Shown: one piece after another, positions 59,245-64,000 of the stretch
Layout of the letters: each line of letters begins with the position of its first letter
Numbering within the stretch: the first letter of the stretch is position 1
Origin: Bacillota bacterium
GTDB taxonomy: Bacteria; Bacillota_I; Bacilli_A; RF39; UBA660
Assembly (NCBI GenBank): GCA_015059245.1
Contig: SVAU01000008.1
Location: 1-64,000, forward strand
DNA length: 64,000 nucleotides
Direction of reading: 5' to 3'
Translations under genes and position numbers: made by a program
The notes under the pieces: model-generated
Seen by the model: the letters and a program-made list of their open reading frames with translations, nothing else
What the model was told of the DNA's origin: nothing
Databases searched by the model: none

Positions 59245-60138
59245 ATGGAATTATTGATATTATTATGTATAGCAATATTTGTTTTAGCTTATCGTTATAA
59301 TACAGGTGATAACGTTTATAAATTTTTTGCTGATACTGTATCGGGAATATATAATACTTATGCTCCATATAGTTATAGGGAAGTTAAACAAAAAACTAAG
59401 GAATTAGGATATGAATATACTCCAAGACAATATGCTACTCAAGTTGCATTATTTGGTGGAGTAGCAGGTGGTTTAACCTTCTTATATTTATATAGTATTC
59501 CTGTTGCTGTTGTATATGCAGTTATTGCAATTGCTTTTGTTCCTTATTTGGCTTATTTAAGAACTATGAGATTATATAGTGAGTATGTATTTGAACAAAT
59601 TCAAGTTTATACTACTAACGTTATTATGGAATTTAATACTACTCAGAGTTTTGTAAAATCTTTAGAAGGTGTTAGAGACTCTGGGATATTACAAGATCCA
59701 GTTTTACGAGATGTTAAAAGAATGATTCAAATGGCCTATGAAAATGGTACTATTGATCAATCTATTGATTTCTTTAACGAAGCTTATCCATATTATATGG
59801 TTAAGAATATGCATCAATTATTTTTACAAATTACTAAAGAAGGTGCTAAGGATTCTGGTGAAGCTTTAGAACTTATGTCTTTAGACATTGATGCTTTAGT
59901 AGAAGGTGTATATAAGGATAGAATGGATAGACAAGTATTCCATACTAAGTTCTTGACATTCGGTGGAGCGTTATTTTTGCTACTATTAATTATTCAATTA
60001 CTATTTGGTAAAGAAGAATATTTAGATATGTTAGATGATGGGTTAGCTCCTTTGATAATTCATGCGGTAATTATAATAAATTGTTATTTCTTAATTACTG
60101 GTGAAAAATTCTATAACGAAGACGTGGGGGTTGAATAG
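59245..60138 (+). CDS. tadB: TadB-like inner membrane platform protein
   Basis: The 297-residue protein has helices at the N-terminus and near residues 70-105, a cytoplasmic T2SSF-type domain (EQIQVYTTNVIMEFNTTQSFVKSLEGVRDSG; DALVEGVYKDRMDRQVFH), and two C-terminal helices. TadB and TadC form the membrane platform turned by CpaF. It ends one base before the tadC start (TAGT-ATG). Identification rests on layout and context, and the family signature is diverged. Confidence 0.82.
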   Translation: MELLILLCIAIFVLAYRYNTGDNVYKFFADTVSGIYNTYAPYSYREVKQKTKELGYEYTPRQYATQVALFGGVAGGLTFLYLYSIPVAVVYAVIAIAFVPYLAYLRTMRLYSEYVFEQIQVYTTNVIMEFNTTQSFVKSLEGVRDSGILQDPVLRDVKRMIQMAYENGTIDQSIDFFNEAYPYYMVKNMHQLFLQITKEGAKDSGEALELMSLDIDALVEGVYKDRMDRQVFHTKFLTFGGALFLLLLIIQLLFGKEEYLDMLDDGLAPLIIHAVIIINCYFLITGEKFYNEDVGVE

Positions 60139-60139
60139 T

Positions 60140-60922
60140 ATGTATGTAGAAATCCTCATTATTGGAATTTTGGTTTTCACTATATTAACTGTTAATGGAT
60201 ATGTTAAACCTAATAAGTTTATTTATGATAATCAAGATTTATTTATGAAATTAAAGGAAGCAGATTATGATTTCCTTGTTAAAGCAAAATATGGTGATGG
60301 TGTTGATCCAGACGTTTTATATCAAAAGAGAATTAAAAATGGTTTATTAGTAATTCTTGTTTGTATATTTATGTTTATTTCTGATTTAAATGCCGTAAAA
60401 ATAGTTGTTTCTATTGTTATTGGTTTTGTTATTTTTAAATCAGATTATTCTAATTTACAAAGTTATTATAAAAGACACTTGCAACAAGTAGACTCTCAAT
60501 TACCTTATTATTTAAAGGGATTAGAGATTTTAATTCAACACTATACTGTTCCGGTTGCAATTGGTAAATCTATACCAGATGCACCTAAGTTATTTAGAGA
60601 TGGGTTAATTGAATTAATCAATAAGATTAATGCTGGTGATTCTTCAGTTTTACCTTATATGGAATTTGCCCAAACTTATCCTGTTCGTGACTCTATGAGA
60701 ATGATGCGTTTGTTGTATCGTTTAAGTTTAGGTAGACAAGAAAGAAAGCAAGAACAATTAATTACCTTCTCAAAAACTATTTCAAATCTTCAACAAAAAG
60801 CTAGAGATCAAAGATATAAGGCTCGTCTTGAAAAGATGGAAAGTAAAACTATGAGTATGTTGGTTTGTACTGGTGTTGGTATCATGATTTTGATAGTTCT
60901 ATTTGTTATGAAGATGATGTAA
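60140..60922 (+). CDS. tadC: TadC-like inner membrane platform protein
   Basis: The 260-residue protein has an N-terminal helix, two helices near residues 67-100, a T2SSF-like cytoplasmic segment (QLPYYLKGLEILIQHYTVPVAIGKSI; LRHDSMR-like VRDSMRMMRLLYRLSLG) and a C-terminal helix (MLVCTGVGIMILIVLFV). ATG 60140 lies one base after the tadB stop; a longer frame from 60101 would overlap tadB and is not preferred. It forms the platform with TadB. It is the last gene before an apparent break and a new promoter for the pilin genes. Confidence 0.8.
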   Translation: MYVEILIIGILVFTILTVNGYVKPNKFIYDNQDLFMKLKEADYDFLVKAKYGDGVDPDVLYQKRIKNGLLVILVCIFMFISDLNAVKIVVSIVIGFVIFKSDYSNLQSYYKRHLQQVDSQLPYYLKGLEILIQHYTVPVAIGKSIPDAPKLFRDGLIELINKINAGDSSVLPYMEFAQTYPVRDSMRMMRLLYRLSLGRQERKQEQLITFSKTISNLQQKARDQRYKARLEKMESKTMSMLVCTGVGIMILIVLFVMKMM

Positions 60923-60997
60923 AATATGTGAAAAATATTGAAATGATAAAAAAATTATAGTATACTTAAATTGTATAAAATAGAAAGGAAGAATTTT

Positions 60998-61264
60998 ATG
61001 AAAGAAGCTACAGGAGAATTAAATATGACAGTTATTACAGTTGTTGCTATAGCAGCTGTTGGGTTATTATTTACAGTATTTGTTTGGCCTAATATTCAAT
61101 CAAATTTAGCATTAAGTACTGCTTGTTCTTCAGTTGACAATAATGGTGATTATGAATCAGCTGATACTGCTGTTGCAGCAGGTGCTGATGGATATATTTC
61201 ATGCGATAATTACATTTGTCATGCTGTATATAACGGTACAACTTTCTCAAGAGATTGTAAATAA
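60998..61264 (+). CDS. Flp-type pilin-like small protein (1)
   Basis: The 88-residue protein begins MKEATGELNMTVITVVAIAA and has one hydrophobic helix (about residues 9-30, ending VFVWPNIQ), then an exported region with four Cys (TACSS, ISCDN, ICHAV, RDCK). The layout fits a small pilin, and the position after TadC fits the major pilin. The leader does not match the classical Flp G/XXXXEY site, so processing is uncertain. AAAGGAAG lies before ATG 60998. A weak -10 TATAAA lies at 60974-60979. Confidence 0.7.
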   Translation: MKEATGELNMTVITVVAIAAVGLLFTVFVWPNIQSNLALSTACSSVDNNGDYESADTAVAAGADGYISCDNYICHAVYNGTTFSRDCK

Positions 61265-61296
61265 TATTTAAATATTAAGAAAACAGGTGATATACT

Positions 61297-61548
61297 ATGA
61301 AACAAGCTACGAGTGAAGCAAGTATTTCTGTTATAGTTGTTACGGCCGTTGCTATGCTAACGGCTGTTTTCTTTACTATAATATGGCCGAATCTTAAGGC
61401 TAATATGCAAAAAAGTTCTAGTTGCTCTAATGCTGTTTGTGATGTAGGGTTTATTAATAGCCCTGGAGCAGATCACCATGGGCAAACTTATTGCTATGAT
61501 CCTTATGATGATTCTAAGGAAATATTTTATTGCCCTTATAGAGGGTAG
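61297..61548 (+). CDS. Flp-type pilin-like small protein (2)
   Basis: The 83-residue paralogue of the preceding gene begins MKQATSEASISVIVVTAVAM, has a hydrophobic helix ending FTIIWPNLKANMQ and four to five Cys in a short Asp/Gly/Tyr-rich exported tail. Its start and helix match copy 1 (MK.AT.E....VI.V.A.A...F...WPN), so the two were duplicated. Together they could form a two-pilin fibre, with disulfides in the exported parts. AACAGGTGATAT lies ahead of the ATG. Confidence 0.68.
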   Translation: MKQATSEASISVIVVTAVAMLTAVFFTIIWPNLKANMQKSSSCSNAVCDVGFINSPGADHHGQTYCYDPYDDSKEIFYCPYRG

Positions 61549-61557
61549 GTGTAAATC

Positions 61558-62091
61558 GTGAAAGAAGCTGTAGGTGGGACTTGGTTGTTTGGTATTGTAA
61601 TTACATTTATTGTTTTTTTTACAACGTATATTAGTATGTCTACTAATTATGCGAAAACTTTTAAAGTTAAAGATGAAATTTTATTAACAATTGAACATTT
61701 TAAGGGTGTTAATGAAAATTCAATAGGGCGTATTAATAGATATTTGGATGAAGTAGGATATTTTTCTAGAGGCGATTGTAAAGGTTATGATGGAAGAGAC
61801 CCTTCAGTAGGACGTAATAAGTTTTCTAGATGGTTAGGGTTTGAATTTAATAATCCTACTAATTCACCTTCTAGTTCTGTTGAAGATGTTAATTATTGCA
61901 TTCGTCAGTCTTTATTTAACTCAGGTGATGGTAAGGTTGCTGCACATCCAAGATCTGCTCATTATCAAGTAGTTGTATTTTTCTCTTTAGATTGGCCAGT
62001 TATAGGTGCTTTTCTTAATGTAAGAATAGAAGGAGAAACTTCTATTATTCACATGTATACAGAAGAGGATAAATACAAATTTCATGCGTAG
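61558..62091 (+). CDS. TadE/F-like pseudopilin (1)
   Basis: The 177-residue protein starts at GTG 61558 with MKEAVGGTWLFGIVITFIVF, a hydrophobic helix to about residue 28, then the motif NYAKTFKVKDEILLTIEHFKG. The exported part has two or more Cys and a late strand YQVVVFFSLDWPVIGAFLNVRIEGET. The next gene is a paralogue. It resembles TadE/TadF minor pilins. GGGTAGGTG lies upstream of the GTG. Likely to initiate or cap the fibre. Confidence 0.65.
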   Translation: MKEAVGGTWLFGIVITFIVFFTTYISMSTNYAKTFKVKDEILLTIEHFKGVNENSIGRINRYLDEVGYFSRGDCKGYDGRDPSVGRNKFSRWLGFEFNNPTNSPSSSVEDVNYCIRQSLFNSGDGKVAAHPRSAHYQVVVFFSLDWPVIGAFLNVRIEGETSIIHMYTEEDKYKFHA

Positions 62092-62106
62092 GGAAGGTGG
62101 AATTAG

Positions 62107-62745
62107 ATGAAAACTAGTATTTCTTCAATTTGGTTTGTAGGACTTGTTGTTACTTTCCTTATGGTTTTTTCTGCGTATATTATTATTACAGTCGATTATT
62201 CTAAAACATTTAAATTAAAGAATGAAGTATTAAATATTATTGAAAAGAATAAAGGAATGACTATTTATTCTAGTGGTAATACTGTTAATAGTACTGTTAC
62301 TAGTGGCACTGTAGTCAATCACATTGGTGCTATTAAAACTATTAATGCTTTTTTGAAAGCTAGTAGTTATACTGCTAAGGGGCCTTGTAATATACCTAAA
62401 AAAGCTAGGTATGTTTATGGTGTTTATAAACTTGAATTTGATAATGGTAAAGGTTGGGGCGATATAGGTGAATTAGTCACTGATAAAAGCAAAGAATATT
62501 ATTATTGTTTTGCTAAGTATCCTACTGGTAATATCGATAATAAAGTATATGATTCAGTTTATTATGGTATTGAGTTATTTTATAAATTTGAAATTCCTAT
62601 TTTAAGAGAATTCTTACCTATTAGAATTGATGGAGTTACTGATGAGATTTATCGTCCACTAGAAAAAGATGAACCTCAAGTTGGTTGTGGGGTTAGAGGG
62701 ATATGTAGGAATCCAAATGATTATTTCGTATCTATCGGAGGTTAA
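62107..62745 (+). CDS. TadE/F-like pseudopilin (2)
   Basis: The 212-residue paralogue of the preceding protein has MKTSISSIWFVGLVVTFLMV at the N-terminus, the helix followed by DYSKTFKLKNEVLNIIEKNKG, and a late strand YGIELFYKFEIPILREFLPIRIDGVT that matches copy 1. The middle has an insert rich in Thr/Ser/Gly, and the C-terminus adds a Cys pair (GCGVRGICRN). GGGAAGGTGGAA lies upstream. It ends 3 bases before the TadZ-like gene. Confidence 0.65.
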   Translation: MKTSISSIWFVGLVVTFLMVFSAYIIITVDYSKTFKLKNEVLNIIEKNKGMTIYSSGNTVNSTVTSGTVVNHIGAIKTINAFLKASSYTAKGPCNIPKKARYVYGVYKLEFDNGKGWGDIGELVTDKSKEYYYCFAKYPTGNIDNKVYDSVYYGIELFYKFEIPILREFLPIRIDGVTDEIYRPLEKDEPQVGCGVRGICRNPNDYFVSIGG

Positions 62746-62748
62746 AAG

Positions 62749-63840
62749 ATGAATGTTATAGTTTCTAATAAGTATTCTGCTATGTTGTCTAGTCTTAGTA
62801 CTAAGATAGATTTAATAAAAACTGTTGATGGAGAATTTCAAGTTGATGATTTAATAGCTCAATTTGATAATTTCTTTTTTAACAAAATGGTTCTTGATAT
62901 TACTGCTATTTCTGGATATCAAGATATAACACAAATTCAAAGATTATCTTTTGGTATGGATATGTCTAAGATTGTATTGTTGTTGGATGATTCACCTATG
63001 GTTAATTCACAACAATATTTATCTGAATTAGTATCTATGGGAATTTATAATTTTACAAGAAATATAGATGCTATTGCATACTTGATTGATAATCCTAACT
63101 CATATAAAGATGTTGCACAATTTCATATGATTGGTGGAGCTGCACCTATGGCAGCTCAAGGTCAAATGACTCAACCACAAAATAATGGTGGAAAAGGGAC
63201 TTTCGGCTTTAATCAACCATCTAATGAACAAGCTTTTGTTAACAATAGTGCGATGATGCCTACAATGGGATCTACTCGTGTTATTGGTATTAAAGGACTT
63301 ACTGAGCATGCTGGAGCAACTACACTAATTTATATGTTAAAAAAACAATTATCTGATCATTATAATGTATTAGGTTTAGAATTAGATAAAAATGATTTCT
63401 TGTACTTTAATGATCCTGATTTAAAGAGTGTAAGTAGTAAAGAACTATCTACTATAATTAATAATCCTATTAATAATTATAATGTTATATTAATAGATAT
63501 TAATAATAGTTCTGAAGAATCTAATTGTAGTGAAATGATTTATTTAATTGAGCCATCTACTCTTAGATTAAATAAAATGATTCGTCGTGATAGAGCTATT
63601 CTAAGTAAAATGAGAAGCATGAAAGTTGTTTTAAATATGAGCTTGCTTGATTCTTCTGATATTAGAGATTTTGAAGGTGAAGCTGGATGTAGTGTATTCC
63701 ACAATATTCCACCATTAGATGATAAAAAGGATAGACATAGAGTTCTAGATGAATTATTAAATAAATTAGGTTTTGACAAAAACAAACCTGTTGGTGACGG
63801 AAATAAACCTGTAAGGTTGTTCGGAATTGTAAAAGAATAA
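62749..63840 (+). CDS. TadZ/CpaE-like pilus localisation protein with degenerate P-loop
   Basis: The 363-residue protein has an N-terminal receiver-like domain (about residues 1-120: MNVIVSNKYSAMLSSL, ITAISGYQDITQIQRLSF, IVLLLDDSPM), a Gln/Gly-rich linker (about 128-175), and a MinD/ParA-like C-terminal domain from about residue 183. The P-loop reads GLTEHAGATTLIYML, lacking the Lys of the usual KGGVGKT, as in diverged TadZ/CpaE proteins. LIDINNSSE takes the place of the Walker B Asp region. It would place the pilus machine at a cell site. It is last of the pilin operon. Confidence 0.75.
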   Translation: MNVIVSNKYSAMLSSLSTKIDLIKTVDGEFQVDDLIAQFDNFFFNKMVLDITAISGYQDITQIQRLSFGMDMSKIVLLLDDSPMVNSQQYLSELVSMGIYNFTRNIDAIAYLIDNPNSYKDVAQFHMIGGAAPMAAQGQMTQPQNNGGKGTFGFNQPSNEQAFVNNSAMMPTMGSTRVIGIKGLTEHAGATTLIYMLKKQLSDHYNVLGLELDKNDFLYFNDPDLKSVSSKELSTIINNPINNYNVILIDINNSSEESNCSEMIYLIEPSTLRLNKMIRRDRAILSKMRSMKVVLNMSLLDSSDIRDFEGEAGCSVFHNIPPLDDKKDRHRVLDELLNKLGFDKNKPVGDGNKPVRLFGIVKE

Positions 63841-63848
63841 AGAAAACC

Positions 63849-63877
63849 TTGACATATTTTGATATTTTCAATACAAT
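63849..63877 (+). promoter_or_regulatory. Consensus-like promoter of the gene at the window edge
   Basis: TTGACA (63849-63854) and TACAAT (63872-63877) have 17-base spacing; AAGGAG of the next gene is at 63892-63897. Confidence 0.75.
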
Positions 63878-63905
63878 TATATTATGAAATGAAGGAGATG
63901 TTTTT

Positions 63906-64000
63906 ATGTATTTATTAGCTGCTGCAATTAATTTTTGTACAAAAACAAAACCTATTTGGGTTTTAGTTGGTAGAATTTTAGGAATCTTTAAAATTGTTAT
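63906..64000 (+). CDS. Small membrane protein, cut by window edge
   Basis: The frame starts at ATG 63906, 8 bases after AAGGAG, and is open to the edge. It begins MYLLAAAINFCTKTKPIWVL and continues VGRILGIFKIV, a short helix start typical of a multi-helix membrane protein. The pattern recalls VirB2/TrbC-like small proteins of Firmicutes, but the visible part is too short. It follows the TadZ-like gene and has its own strong promoter. Confidence 0.6.
   Translation, partial: MYLLAAAINFCTKTKPIWVLVGRILGIFKIV

Noticed and set aside
1..64000. tRNA, rRNA, CRISPR arrays, prophage or replication origin
   Set aside because: No cloverleaf-type sequence, spaced identical repeats, phage structural genes or DnaA-box cluster was noticed in any intergenic region by eye; a tRNAscan or CRISPR search was not possible.

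Overview
The window looks like one chromosomal stretch of a low-GC Gram-positive bacterium of the class Bacilli, probably a gut Erysipelotrichales or RF39-like lineage. The taxonomic call is inference. Support comes from the very AT-rich codon use, T-box leaders ahead of leuS and tyrS, single-membrane envelope genes (YfhO, lipoproteins, SEDS protein), cadherin-like surface proteins and small spore-type proteins (Cse60-like, CotZ-like). TGA is used as a stop, so this is not a code-4 mollicute. Genes are tightly packed. Many U-rich terminators are followed within about 1-10 bases by an extended -10 promoter (TGnTATAAT).

Layout. 1-130: the 3' end of an IS3-family insertion sequence. 151-1948 (minus): two glycosyltransferases. 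2361-6517: a secreted papain-family protease ending in a dockerin, overlapping the gene of a membrane-anchored protein with a cohesin-like N-terminal domain and cadherin-like repeats. 6574-9139: a small peptide gene, a CofE-like ligase behind an inverted repeat, and two unknown genes. 9174-12989: two small zinc-ribbon-like paralogues, an NrtR-type Nudix regulator, two tandem Nudix hydrolases, PgeF and a YbaK-type tRNA deacylase, with five copies of a 25-bp operator-like box. 13073-15231: a DUF1538 membrane protein with a tandem PII-like protein. 15318-18754: unknown genes, one with an HExxH motif. 18865-21211: an ABC exporter. 21271-26387: DUF5662-GNAT, a radical SAM protein, a GH31 protein with altered catalytic residues and a Gly/His-rich protein.

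26424-33510: a Leu T-box with a small membrane protein and leuS, a lipase-like hydrolase, a second NrtR-like regulator and thymidine kinase. 33507-39969: YfhO, a Cse60-like protein, TrmB and a surface/stress operon ending in YtxH. 40069-43599: a second cadherin-like protein, a very short Tyr T-box, tyrS and a coat-like small protein. 43577-47971: SEDS protein, orphan EIIB domain, CotZ-like protein, a degenerate metallophosphoesterase, a CPBP protease and a thioredoxin-like protein.

48024-64000 is a Tad (Flp) pilus-type locus: an accessory membrane protein, a 2,523-residue Cys-containing secreted protein, TadE-like protein, CpaB, CpaF, TadB, TadC, two short pilin-like proteins, two pseudopilin-like proteins and a TadZ/CpaE-like protein. 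The window ends inside another small membrane-protein gene. The best candidates for undescribed biology are the cohesin-dockerin protease pair, the Tad locus with its giant protein, the operator-box Nudix island, the miniature tyrS T-box, and a possible sporulation promoter nested inside the tyrS terminator.
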